This document shows, one piece after another, positions 52,719-64,000 of a stretch of 64,000 nucleotides of DNA (within the stretch, counting starts at the first letter, position 1; each line of letters opens with the position of its first letter). Source of the DNA: Paracentrotus lividus (Eukaryota; Echinodermata; Echinoidea; Camarodonta; Echinidae). The DNA lies in the NCBI GenBank assembly GCA_940671915.1, contig CALNVZ010003435.1:9634225-9698224 (forward strand), read 5' to 3'. The position numbers and the translations under genes are program-made. The notes below the pieces were generated by a model. That model saw only the letters and a list, made by a program, of their open reading frames with translations, searched no databases and had not been told where the DNA came from.

Positions 52719-52810
52719 TAACCCATTGAGGACTGAGCCCGAATATATTCGAGCTGAGGTCTATGGGAAATGCGTGTGATAGCGAAATCAGCTCGTCTCC
52801 AACAGGTTAA
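52719..52810. mobile_element. Short hairpin element with ends TTAACCCATTGAGGAC
   Basis: The left end, TTAACCCATTGAGGACTGAG, and the right end, CTCGTCTCCAACAGGTTAAG, are imperfect inverse copies enclosing a 92 bp body with GAATATATTCGAG and GTCTATGGGAAATGCGTGTG. Confidence 0.5.
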
Positions 52811-53170
52811 GAATACCCAAGGTATATATCCAAAATGTGAATGTTTCCATCTAAACTTTATTTTCAATGAAATGAAAAGTGATTACCATTATTATTTCTT
52901 GTTTCGTGTAGGGCCTTTTTGCTCTCACATTAAAAGAACGTCAGAGTTGGAGAATGCGAGATTGAAGAAACGAAAAGAATAAAAAGACAATGTGATGAAC
53001 AGGTATTGATTCTTCCGTTAATTACTTCACACTCTCTGCAGACAACTCATTCATTCACTCTAAAGTTCCTACTGATGAATTAATCAGAAAAAGGTTATCA
53101 GAATATACATCATACACTTGTAGAGGAATTTGTACATGTAGCAACTACTAACACATTTGGTGAATGTAGC

Positions 53171-53172
<2 letters not shown>

Positions 53173-53221
<49 letters not shown>
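53173..53221. repeat. Poly-T run of 49 bases
   Basis: An uninterrupted T run, possibly the tail of a minus-strand retroelement; no body is recognised. Confidence 0.9.
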
Positions 53222-54872
53222 CTGGTTTCAAAATGAACATTCCTAGACATATTCATAGCAATCAGTGACATATTTTGTGAATGGTAGTGCTCTTATTTTT
53301 GAAGCAAAGCCTCTTTGAAACAGTGAGGAACTGGGGCAATTGACAGTCCCATTCACACATAAAAAGAGCTTCACAAAATGATTCATAAAGCACTTTTCAA
53401 ATGGAGTTCTAACACCTCTTCGACAGTAGACAAAACATGACATTATGGCACCTTTGATGGGCAACAATGTTGATTTATATCACATTGTGACTGGGCTTGT
53501 ACACCATGCTTCAAGTCATTTTAATTTCAATCTCACAATCAGCAGGTATCGACAGGATTCAAGAAGGGTATAAAGGGGTGCAAGTATGTTTGTAAGTAAC
53601 ATTTTAGCTGGAGGAGGAATGAGTGTGTATTCATTCAGAAAGATCCCCTAAGATCATCCTTAAAGCTGGTAATGATCACCCCTCCCCCCCCCCTCCTCCC
53701 CTCTCCATCTCTCTCATTCTATCTCCCATCCTTTTCCTGTCTTTCTCACTCCCTCTTTTTTTTAGTAAATAACCACCCACTCTCCCCCAAGCTCTGTATT
53801 TATAACAAAAATAAGAACTGAAACGGTTGCCCATAGGTAGAACATTAGATGATAATTCCTGGGCAGGTGTCAAGAACATGACCAAAAAGAGGATCATACA
53901 CATGGTTTCCATGGCAATCAATTGGATTTCTTTCTTCTTCGAAAAAAAAAAGGTTAATAAAGTTATTGAGAAGAAGCGAACTTGTGTTACTGTTGTAGGT
54001 AGTATCCAGGTAGTGTCACAGAAACGAGGTCGCAATATGCAAATTGATTACAGTGAGCTGCGACACCTCGGAGAAGATGGCTCGATGATCAGGTAGCAGA
54101 AAGGAGGAGGGGTGCATTATAGTGGGGGGGGGGGGGGTTGTAAACGTGGGGTACCCTGAGGATTCATGTTGATGAAGAAGAAAGAGGACATGACTGCTAG
54201 AATGTCAGTCACATGATGAGGCCTTGTTTCTTATTGATAAATGCTCACACCTACGGTCTCTTTGTAGTTGAGCCGTAGACCGGTATGTAATATGTACTGC
54301 TGGTGGGAAATGAACCATAAGTCTCTCAGGTACACATCCAATATCAAGTAGGCCTTGTCAGCTGCAGTCTTCAAACATAATATGGCTAAATAATATTTCA
54401 TTATGGTTATACAATGTAAGCTCCTATGTACATGTACATAGGCAAATGAGTTGTTCCTATTTGTTGACCCCTCCCCCACACAAACACCCCACCCTGACCA
54501 GAAACTTAACCCTAATCTTAGGGTTTAGCCAAACATACATGAACCTTCTCTACATAATGACAAGCTACAACAACAATAACATTGTCACATGTGTCTAATT
54601 GCACTGTAGTGATTATCGCCCATCTCTTTATATTTATTGTGAAATGTTAGACTTTTGAACAAAGCAGAAAGAACACTTGACATTGCCTCTCCTAGCATGA
54701 CCTCCCACTCTCAGACTAAACATGACCTACATGTTATTCTCTCAGCCATTTATTTATTTTTATTTTATTTTTTCTTCTATGGATGACATCGCCCTGGATT
54801 CAACTGCTTCAAGTACTTTCCATAACATAATAAAAACTGCATGCAAGCATAATGGGAGCTCAAGTGGGATCT

Positions 54873-55011
54873 GGGGGGCGTTTCATGAAAGGACTTGTCA
54901 GACGTTTTATCCGACAAGCTGTTATAAGCTACTGAAATGCTTGTATCTGATTGGCTGAGAGCAAATTTGTCAGATGAAATGTCCGACAAGTCCTTTGATG
55001 AAATGCCCCCC
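54873..55011. mobile_element. 139 bp hairpin element, copy 2
   Basis: Same length and nearly the same sequence as 22573-22711, with point differences such as GTCAGACG for GTCGGACG. Ends GGGGGGCGTTTCATGAAAGG and inverse. Confidence 0.85.
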
Positions 55012-58000
55012 TGGAGATGTGCCAAATTAATAAAGTCTGCAGAAAATAACATAACAATCAGCGCCCAGGTATTATCTACTTTATACACGTACATGTATGT
55101 ACATGAATGTATAGTCTGTTATCTTGAAGAAATCTTACTCCAAGCCATTATGATGTACGAATAAACAGCATCAAATTATTATACTGTGTTAATAAATATT
55201 TACTGCTCGTGACACCAACCTCCTTTTAGAGTGGAATGATAATCAGCTTACTGATTGCAGTGGGAAACAAGGAAGAAGAATTCAAACTTTTAACAAATTT
55301 GTTTTGGGAATTTCTTTACTTCTAACTAGTACTTTGTAATAAGCAGAAAGCTCAAGCAGTCGTCTCAAATTACAACATCAAGTACATGTACGAGTGGCAA
55401 AAGCAAAGTTTTTTAGCTATGGAAGATATCTCCCAATTACACATGTGTGAGAATATTAGGAAATTAAATTAATTACAAAATATTTAAAAAAAACAGGGAT
55501 TCTGGAAGATTAATAAGAAGTTCAGCAAAATGACTAGCTGATATTCAAAGAATCTCCACCATACCTTGAGATGTGTCTGCATAACAGTCCCAGATCCAGA
55601 ACACAAAATTATCTTAGATCCACATCATGGCACATAGATCAAAATTAGATGTGTAGATCAAAAGCCAGACCTACATGTAGTCCAGATCCAGATGGCCAGG
55701 AACTGTCCTGTATCACAGTTTACAAAGTTTACAATGTAGATCTAGTCCTCGACCTGACTGGTTGGTCCAAAAGTGGTCCAAATCGTGAGGACGTGACTTT
55801 GGTCAGTGTCTGCTACAGGTTTAGTAGCTATCTGTGTACTGTTAACCACACATAAGAGCTAATCTCTGGATGGCCCATTCAAAAATATATAAAAGAATGA
55901 AAAAATGCCAGAGCACAACAGACTGCTTGACCATGCCAGGGCCTGGTCAATTCAATAGAGAGAGGGGGGCATCAATGGACCTCTTCATGTCCCCCTATTC
56001 ATCCCTGTGCAGTCAACTGTGCACCAGCTCCCCTTATTGTTTGTAGTCTACATAAGCAAACCCTAAAGACAAGGAAACCAACAAATGGTGAATGAATGTA
56101 AAGTAGGTAGGAGTGCGAAACATACATCTTTCCCATGATTACATTGCCAGTAATACTGGTATCCATATTTTGAAAATCTAACCCCTTTGCTCAATTTAAT
56201 AATAAGAATTGGTCTTCTACAACGTTTTAAAAAAAAAATTGTGTTATGTACCTACATTACACAATACAATTTTGATCATTAAATGTGGAAAAAAAATGAA
56301 AGAAACTATCATTCAAATGTCATATTACCAATTATGTTTCATATTTTTTATATTATCAACATTTTAGCAGCAGTGTAACAACTGTTATGCAAAAACTATA
56401 CAATAATAAAGTGACATCTTTATCTTAAAAGTTAAATGTAGTTCCCTTGCCTGCACAATGACTATCATAAGAGACTGCACATTAAGACTACACTTCATTT
56501 AACTGTCTGAGCTGTACTTATCCCACTTGAATTGTACTTGTATTTGAATGAGAAAAGGATCTATGGACAACAATGCATTATCCATGAATGAAGGCTATGT
56601 ACCCTCTTCCTGTTCAACATATACCGCGTTTACATTGAGACTCGGCTCTCGTGTCGAATCCACGGGAAGGGTTCGACACTGCAAAGAGTGAACCTATGAT
56701 CGTGTTTACACACAACAAAAAAGGCGAGTTCAACACGGCTCCCAGATCATGACCGGAAGTAAAGGACGTCATTAATGTGTGTTGCGATGTATAGCCAAAT
56801 TCCATATCTGACCTCAAGGTCATCGACTTCGACACGGCTTTCTGTTTACACACATAAAAATTGCCGTGTCGAACCCGCCTCCCGGATCGAAACCTACGAT
56901 TCTGGCGGAGCAAAAAAGGCGTGTCGAACCCGGGTCGCGGATCACACTGATCCCGTTTACATGGCATAAAATTGCCGTGTCGAGCACGATTGCCGTGTCG
57001 AACCCGCGACCCGAGTCACAGTGTAAACGAGGTAATAATATAGGCTACCACATGAAAACTAATATGTCCATTGAGTATTTAAGCTTTCTTTAATGCCAAT
57101 GGTCAATTCTTCAAATATAATATGGTCATAAAATTTTCAGTGAACTAAATTATCATCAAACTATGCCTCATAAAGATATGTGACGCTTCAATTTGCTGAT
57201 CAAATGCCTATAATATCCTAAAGAATTCAATCAGAATCTTTATATTGTAACTATGCCAGCCACAATATCCTTTTCCAATGTTAATGTAATGTGAATGAAG
57301 CAGTCTTTGTATGTAAGTTTCAGAAAAAATAAGCCTTCCAGAATAAACTTCCCAAAATCCAATCATTAGAATTATCCTTTTCAGGCAAATACCAATGTTG
57401 CCAAAAACAACATGACAACTCACAATGTCTTGTTAATTATAAAAAAATGCTATAGACCCCAGATTTTTTTTTTTTTTTTTTTCATTTCACATTTTTTGTT
57501 GTTGCTACATCTACATACAATGTATGCTAAATTGAAAAGTATGTCTTTACAATCATGTAGGTATCATAACCAAATATGAGTGCCAGGTCTAACGATGAAA
57601 AGGATTTGCTCGTCAAATAAAAAGTTTGTTCCGGTTGGATGCAATATGATTTTTACGACTTTACTATCACTGAACAGTAATGTTTTATGAAAGGAGAACA
57701 CATTCAAAGATTAACATGGACCACTGAACAAAATAGTGGGGATTGGAATGAATGAAAAAAGTGGAAAGAGAAGAGGATTAGGATACACAGAAAAGAGGGA
57801 AAGAGCAAAAGAAAAAAAAAAGATATGGTACACAGCTACATAAAGATAGATCATGCATGGACATATTTTTATCATAAGTTATAAACATAATTCCCTTCAT
57901 GCAACACAACAATTCCATTTATTCTAAGGATATCATTCCAGGCAGTTAAAGATAAATATATTTGTTGTCTGCATGTGAGTACAAAATGAAATCATATATT

Positions 58001-60600
58001 TTTTTTTAATAGATGACCTTCGGGCTTGCAAACTAGTATATGATCATTTCAAAAGATATAAATAAAGGAAAATAAACAATGTGCATTTATCACTAATGCT
58101 TTATGCCCTGGTTACAACAAGTTGAGTATGTATTTGATAATATAGATGTGCACCAGCCTGCCAATTTATTTGATTGATAGGCCCTATATTCTGAAACGAA
58201 GACCGAGTTTGTACGATTGTGCGATCCTTTTGTCTTATGCAATAGTCAACATCAGACAATTAAAGAGCTTCGCACAAACTCTCAACTCATACAAACTCAG
58301 TCTTCAGTTCAGAACACAGAAGCCAATGTGTTTAGCAATGGTTGCAGCAGGAGTACTTCCTCCTGTGTGCCTCAGAAAAACAAGCACCTCATGCAGAGAG
58401 AAAGCTAATTAAGAGAAAACGAATGATATTTTCTGATCGGGCTAATTCGTCGCTTCAGATATTACCCCACTATCCGTCAAGCTGAACAGTTCTAGAACAA
58501 CTACCCGCAGAAAACCATTCCTATTTCTGGGGGTTGTCCTGATGGGGGGGGGGGAGTAGTTGTCCTGATATATTACGATAATCATTTCACAATGGACGTA
58601 TCAAAGTGATACGTCCATGATTTCACCAATATGGAAGAAATATTGTCTACATAACTTCCTCCTGTTTCCTACATCTCATGATGTTTAAAAACTTAGAATG
58701 TCAAGAAACCTGATGGACTTCCACCAGCATCCCAGCAATACAAGACTTGTATGGAACTTCCGGAATAAGAGAGTAATAACATTTCAGGATTTCCTGCGAG
58801 AAATGTAGGGTTTCCAGTAATTCTTCACCTAAGAAGTTTTATTCCAGGAATATTAACTTCAGAGTTTACTTAGTCTAGAGTTTAATTTATAGGTTTCAAC
58901 TTTTTACAAAAATACAATGCAGAATAATTTTGCTGAAATGTTTAATAAATGATTTTGAAGCATGGATTACCTGATTAACATTAAAGGAGCCTAATTTTTA
59001 AACTAAAACAAATTACAACAGTGGATTGCTAATTCCAGATTATTAACCTTCATCAAAGTAATTTAAAACAAGAGTACGATATATTTCAAGGGGGAAATAT
59101 TGAATTGATATCATAGCCCATAGCGTGCTTACGGCTATATCTTCAACATTCATGTCGCATGTCAATTAGTATGGTAGTTAAGTGGGTAACGATGCAATTC
59201 CCTGGTTCCAAGAATCGGTTTGGACCAACCATGGGAGTAATACAACGACCAAACAGAGTAAACAAAAACCGGTCACGCCAACTACGTTTGCGGGCAGACC
59301 CAAGGCCAGGATTCCCTGTCTGAAAATGAATCTCATTTCGCATTAATTCAGGCCGCACTGTGACAGGATTTATGCTATTATGTCATTACACTAAGAGAAT
59401 ATCAGTCAACAAGATAGAAGAGTTCTGTGCAGTATTACATCTCTATCAAATTATGGGAACAAAGATTACGTCAGTGAGGTTTCTGTGCAGGAATGACTGA
59501 ATGATTAGCTAATGAGAGTGAGAACGGTGTTTATCCTAACATGACAATCAGGTTAATGACCTTCCAGTTCCCAATTCATATTCCGATGTGACAAATATTT
59601 AACCCCCCCCCCCCCTAAGAAAAAACAATGTTATATGCCCCCCTCCCTCTTCTCCTTTTTCAGGGACATGTTTTATATCTTTTAGAAATACCATCCTTGT
59701 AAACGAATACTGTTGGCTAACGATGAAATCATGCGAGTCTCAAGGGACATTTCTACGTGTCAAATAAATAAAAAGCTCTTGTTAAAATCTTTGACGATTT
59801 ATGTTTTATACCTTCGGACTGTTTCTTTGAAATTGCGACCCCATACTGTTCATTTAGAATGAAATCATGGAAGCACAGGGGAGTAACAAGAAGCATTTAA
59901 GCGAAGAACATCCAAAGTGACACCCGCAAGCAGCAAATGTCAAATTCCGGTCATCCATTGTTTCTCGACAATCTGTCGTAAGAAGGAAGCTCCCTGATCG
60001 GGGGAATCTACATGTGATCTCCTTTCTTTCCAGTCAATGATTCACAAAAGTCCTCCGTCAGACAGACAGACACTAAGCCCAAGATGATTACGTTCAGGCT
60101 ACGTACCAAGACCATAGAAACCACTGACCACTTTACTCATTGTCTATACATGTGATCCCATGACCACTGCCCCAGTGCCATAGCTCTGCACTCTACAAAT
60201 GAGTGGACACAGTCTCTCATATGCCACGTCCCCATTAAAACAATCTCCCCTATATGCATGTAAGAATCCTAATTTGCTAATTTGGTGCCAAGGTGATTAT
60301 CCTTTCAGTTATGATAGTCTCTATTACCCATTCAAAACTTTTCATTATTATTTTATTGCTTACATACAACTACTAACTAGCAATTTACGTCCTAAATTTG
60401 CATCGGACTTCGTACGCAGAAGCAAATCAATTGTTGCCGTACCACACACAATGGTCATACAGACGTAAATAACTTTCTAAGCCTTGTGCAATCAATAGCC
60501 GGCTTTCTATTGATAATGTCTGGCATTCTCTGTGGTAAAGGATTTCTGGAATTCCTTCAGCTATTCTTTTCTACGATGGAATGACTAATGAACATTTCAC
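55012..60600. other. Non-coding DNA without recognised exon
   Basis: Apart from the foldback element at 56622-57036 no gene is seen. A minus-strand frame at 59358-59143 has plausible composition and a donor-like GCC|GTAAGC downstream, but no domain. Confidence 0.35.
56622..57036. mobile_element. Foldback element with CGTGTCGAA repeats
   Basis: The left end, TACCGCGTTTACATTGAGAC, and the right end, inverse of TACCTCGTTTACACTGTGAC, match. Inside, CGTGTCGAACCC and its inverse recur at least six times over 415 bp, together with GTTTACAC words. Open frames there are repeat translations. Confidence 0.7.
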
Positions 60601-60639
60601 CCCGTATCCCAGACTGTGGTCAGAGTGTAGGGAGGTGTG

Positions 60640-60945
60640 AGAGGAGAAGTGACAGCGGATACAGAGGGGCAGAGAGTGAAAGGAAGAGAGAGGGAGGGAG
60701 AGAGAGTGTAGGAAAAAAGAGGAGAGGGGCAGAGAAAAGACAGAAAGGGGGAAGAAAAGACCAAATAGACAGAGAGTGAGAGCAAGGAAAAATTACTACA
60801 GGACCTAAATGCTCCAGAGAAAGGAGAAGGGAATAACAGAAGAGAGGGATAGAGGAGAGACAGAGACAGAGAAAAGACAGAAAGGGAGAACGAAAAGACA
60901 AAATGGAGGAGAGAGAGAGAGAACTGTAGAGAGCGTGAGCAAAGA
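60640..60945. repeat. Polypurine (GAGA-rich) tract with partial duplication
   Basis: Two halves share AAATTACTACAGGACCTAAA-like and GAGAGAGAGAA sequence about 170 bp apart (60788 and 60949), suggesting an old tandem duplication. Translations are biased. Confidence 0.7.
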
Positions 60946-61199
60946 GAAAAATTATTACAGGACCTATATGTTCCAACCCATCCCTGTACATCGTTGGATT
61001 CTGGTATATAGGCCAGATAGGTGGTTGGGGGTTGTTGAATCTCAATGACATTTCATGCCCTCATAATGCCAATGTTTACATGGTTACATGCACTCTGATT
61101 AAAGGTCATGGACTGGACAAACCAGGGAGGCTGGAAAGGTCATTGAACTTCTCTCCCTCCCGCACTATCAAAGCATAGACAGGGAAGCTTGTGTCATCA

Positions 61200-61375
61200 C
61201 AGACAGATAGGAGGAGAGACAGAGTGAGTGAGAGAGAGGGAGAGGAAGGGAGGGGGAGATAGGCAGATGTGGATACCTTAACATTCTTATACAGGACAGG
61301 AATGAAAAGAAGGAGAGAGAGAGATAGAGAAAGAGAAAGAGAGAGATAGAGAAAAAGAGAGGACAGAGACAGACA
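61200..61375. repeat. GA-rich microsatellite
   Basis: Interrupted GAGA and GATAGA units in two blocks (61208-61260 and 61309-61375). Confidence 0.9.
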
Positions 61376-61787
61376 AACTGCCTGACTCATGGCATTATGG
61401 AAGGATTTTCTTGTATCGTTTAATCAGTGTTATTCAGACCCATGTGATATGAAGAAAAGACCCCAAGGCATACAATCCAATTCAGGGCAACCCGCTGATC
61501 AATGTTCCTCTCCCTTATATGTTTCCTTCTTTTTATCCATCTATCCTTTCATCTATCTGTCTATCTGTATGCACCTTGGAAAATTATTTCTAGATAGATA
61601 GTCCTAGATTTGATATTATTATTATTAATCTTCTCTACTCTTGTTTCTCCATCTCTCGCTTTCCCAGCATGGTCACTTAGCCGGTCTCCCCCCCCCCCCA
61701 CCCTCCCCCTCTGTCCATATCTTTCCCTCTCTCACTTGCTCTCACTTCCATTATGTTTTTCCTCTTCTTTCTATTGCTATCTAAATA

Positions 61788-61966
61788 CAGTCAAACCTGT
61801 CTAAAGTGGCCACCCCAAAGGAGACATAAAAAGTGACCACTGTAGACAGGTGACCTCTATAGACAGGTTCTAAAGCACACATTTCTATCAAGAGGGAATC
61901 AATATAGGTGACCACTAAATACAGGTGACCGCTATAGACAATGGCCACTATAGACAGGTTTGACTG
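61788..61966. mobile_element. 179 bp MITE with ends CAGTCAAACCTGTC and TA flanks
   Basis: Left end CAGTCAAACCTGTCTA, right end TAGACAGGTTTGACTG. TA lies outside both ends (61786-61787 and 61967-61968), as for Tc1/mariner insertion. The body repeats GACCACT(G/A)TAGACAGGTGACC-like words. Confidence 0.8.
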
Positions 61967-62919
61967 TATATCAATTAATGTGGCGAAAATGTTCATTCTT
62001 TGCCCTTACTTATTATCTCTTCCCTACATTGCTATTGTAAGATATTAACTTAGCCCAAATGTTCTTTCTCTTTAAACTAAAGATACTACTTGAACTATGG
62101 ACTAGTTCTAGTTAGTATCTCCTATGCTTGAACCTAGTCATCCCACACGTATGACCAGACTACCCCCTACTGAGCTATATCATTATATCGTTTGAGTGCT
62201 ATTGGGTCTTAATTCTTGTTTTAAGTACAGCGGGAGTTAACGACCTTCTGTCATTTCAAAAGAAAACATCTAACATAGGTACATAAAATGCATAATAATG
62301 AATGGTTTAAGATGTTGAGACCAAGAAGGACTTCTAACACTGATGTTGAAATTACAAAATTTAACACCCTTTTGGCTTTCAATGGGCAAAATGTTCATTG
62401 AACTTCCCAATTTTTTCCCCCAAAATTTTAACAAGGACATATGTAAACAAAATCTAGATGGATTTCTTTCTGAAATCACTTTGCAGGTACTATGTTAAAC
62501 AATCAACAAAATGTTGTACTTTGTTCATAGGGGGGAAAAAAGTATGAAGCAGTGATCAAAATTTTGTACTGGGAGAGCCAGGTTGTTGGCTCATACTTAA
62601 ACACTGAGTTAACACCCTTGGAACATATGACGTCTTTTGAAAACTGTCTGGTCCAGTGTCATTTTGAAAAAGCAGCGAAATTACAGACTCACTATTTTAT
62701 TTTATGTCTTTAAGCTGGGCAAAACACACATCAGTAGATAAATGATAATGAAAAGGCTTCAGAAAAACATTCTTATTTTAGAAATAAAATGTCTCCAGAA
62801 AATCAGACACATGTGGGCTGCAAGGGTAAAGATGCTTGGCAAAATTAAGAAGTGCAATGTCAAAACCTACAAACGATCATGCCCTAGAGTCACATAGCTA
62901 CGCAACAGATCATAACACC

Positions 62920-63700
62920 GTCTCGCGTTCCCCCACCCCGCCCTCACCCCGCACCAGTTAGAGCAATGTTTGCAGACATAGCAACTTTGAAAGCAAAACA
63001 CAGTCGAATGTTAGAATGAAATATTACCATGTCTTTGAAGACTTCCTTCAGGGGACGCTCTTGGAGTATGAAGATGTCTTTGGAATGAGGAACTCCTTAA
63101 AGTTCAGCATGGAAGTCAGATCCAAGAGGTTGGAGGATCAATTAAAACGAGGCCACAGTGACACCAATGACGCATCTAAACGTCAAAGCCAGACAAGTCG
63201 CACACGACAGTGTGAAAAGCGATTGAAAGGCACAAGCGTAGTGCTGAGCTATGTGTCCACGGCTCACACTTTGACGAATATCGTCACGGCAGCAGCAGCA
63301 CCCCAACAGCGAGCAAAGCGACCAGCTGAACGAGGGAGGCACGACTACCGTTACATCATCATACACTTTAGCCCAAGCTGACGGATTCCCCTATGTCTCC
63401 TGCTCAGTTTCACAACTTGCCTAGATATTTTCCTCTCCCATCCTCTCCCCGCCTCTCTCTCCATCTCTCGCTTTCTCCCTCTTCTTCCTCCTCCTGTGTC
63501 TTCTGTTTTGTCAACAAGTTCCGAGGGTGGAAGTCGATGGAGAAGCAGCAGTAGTGAGAGGAGAAAGCAAAGCGGGTGGGTCAGAGTGTCAAACGTGCTG
63601 CACGGATCGGGTGTCTCTCACTCAGAAAAGCACGATCCCTCCCCTCCCTCGTTCATGCTTCTCGAGATTAAAGGGTTGGAAACCGTATTTCATTCAAATC
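62920..63700. other. GC-richer segment with open frames on both strands; possible first exon or promoter
   Basis: Composition differs from the AT-rich flanks, with overlapping open frames on both strands (plus 63016-63381, minus 63366-63142), as is common in exons or CpG-containing promoters. Neither translation shows a known domain, and no splice site in the required phase stands out. It could be a distal 5' exon of the minus-strand gene or the start of a neighbour outside the window. Confidence 0.15.
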
Positions 63701-63899
63701 TTCTTGGTGTCAAACAAATACCGCCTCTTATATCTCTAAAGTTTCAGAGTAGGAGATGTCAAATAGCACATCCATGAGCCCATTACATTCATCAAGAAAT
63801 AGAAATATGAATACCATCAATCTCCTTTCTCTATACATTTCAATTCCTCAATCTAAGTCCCACCTACATGAACCGGTATACAGTCTTTTTTTTTTTTAA

Positions 63900-64000
63900 A
63901 GGGGAATCCGACCCAAGGAGAGAATCAATCTTACAGGAAAGAGGAAAATGAGAGGAGCAATCTAAAAAAAGTTTCATCAAAATCGGTTATAAAATAAGAG
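63900..64000. mobile_element. Left arm of a second TTAA foldback element, cut by the window edge
   Basis: Begins AGGGGAATCCGACCCAAGGA directly after TTAA (63896-63899) and matches the arm of the element at 46172 with only a few changes over 101 bp. Confidence 0.85.

Overview
The window looks like a stretch of a marine invertebrate deuterostome genome, most likely an echinoderm and probably a sea urchin. It is AT-rich, has long introns and intergenic stretches, many GA/CT and AT microsatellites, many short foldback (MITE-like) elements, and the word AGGCCTA scattered throughout (for example near 1421, 5733, 23168, 29372, 38758, 42073 and 52702). No bacterial-style coding is present. The species call is inference from sequence texture, not from a marker gene.

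Only one protein-coding gene can be supported with confidence. It lies on the minus strand, and its 3' part is formed by two coding exons, 18056-17860 and 16515-15769. They have consensus splice sites and matching phase. Together they encode a single-pass membrane protein of the PMEPA1/LDLRAD4 (TMEPAI/C18orf1) family. A transmembrane helix with a basic cytoplasmic flank is followed by the Smad-interaction motif PPNR in a conserved context (RAPPNRTVYDS) and by one PPxY motif (PPPY). In vertebrates this family restrains TGF-beta/activin/nodal signalling by holding receptor Smads and recruiting Nedd4-type ubiquitin ligases. The first of the two vertebrate PPxY motifs appears degraded here. The 5' end is unresolved. 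A phase-compatible exon candidate ends at 24064, and other possible first-exon or promoter regions lie near 25200, 35200-35430 and 63000. No LDL-receptor class A exon was recognised.

Layout: 1-5243, AT-rich DNA with microsatellites; 5244-8160, two compound repeat elements; 8161-10983, unannotated DNA with a gap and a foldback element; about 11000-15768, low-repeat DNA downstream of the stop codon, probably containing the 3' UTR; 15769-18056, the two coding exons; 18057 to about 64000, presumed introns or upstream DNA of the same gene. This last part is full of foldback elements, including a 581 bp TTAA-flanked element whose second copy runs off the right edge, two 139 bp hairpins of equal length, a TTA-flanked element, and a 765 bp element built from TGACCT-rich tandem units. 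Two assembly gaps (9101-9440 and 28107-28477) are present, the second inside an inverted repeat.

The most unusual content is the architecture of the Smad-regulator homologue and the diversity of non-autonomous palindromic elements around it. I did not find a convincing new multi-gene system.
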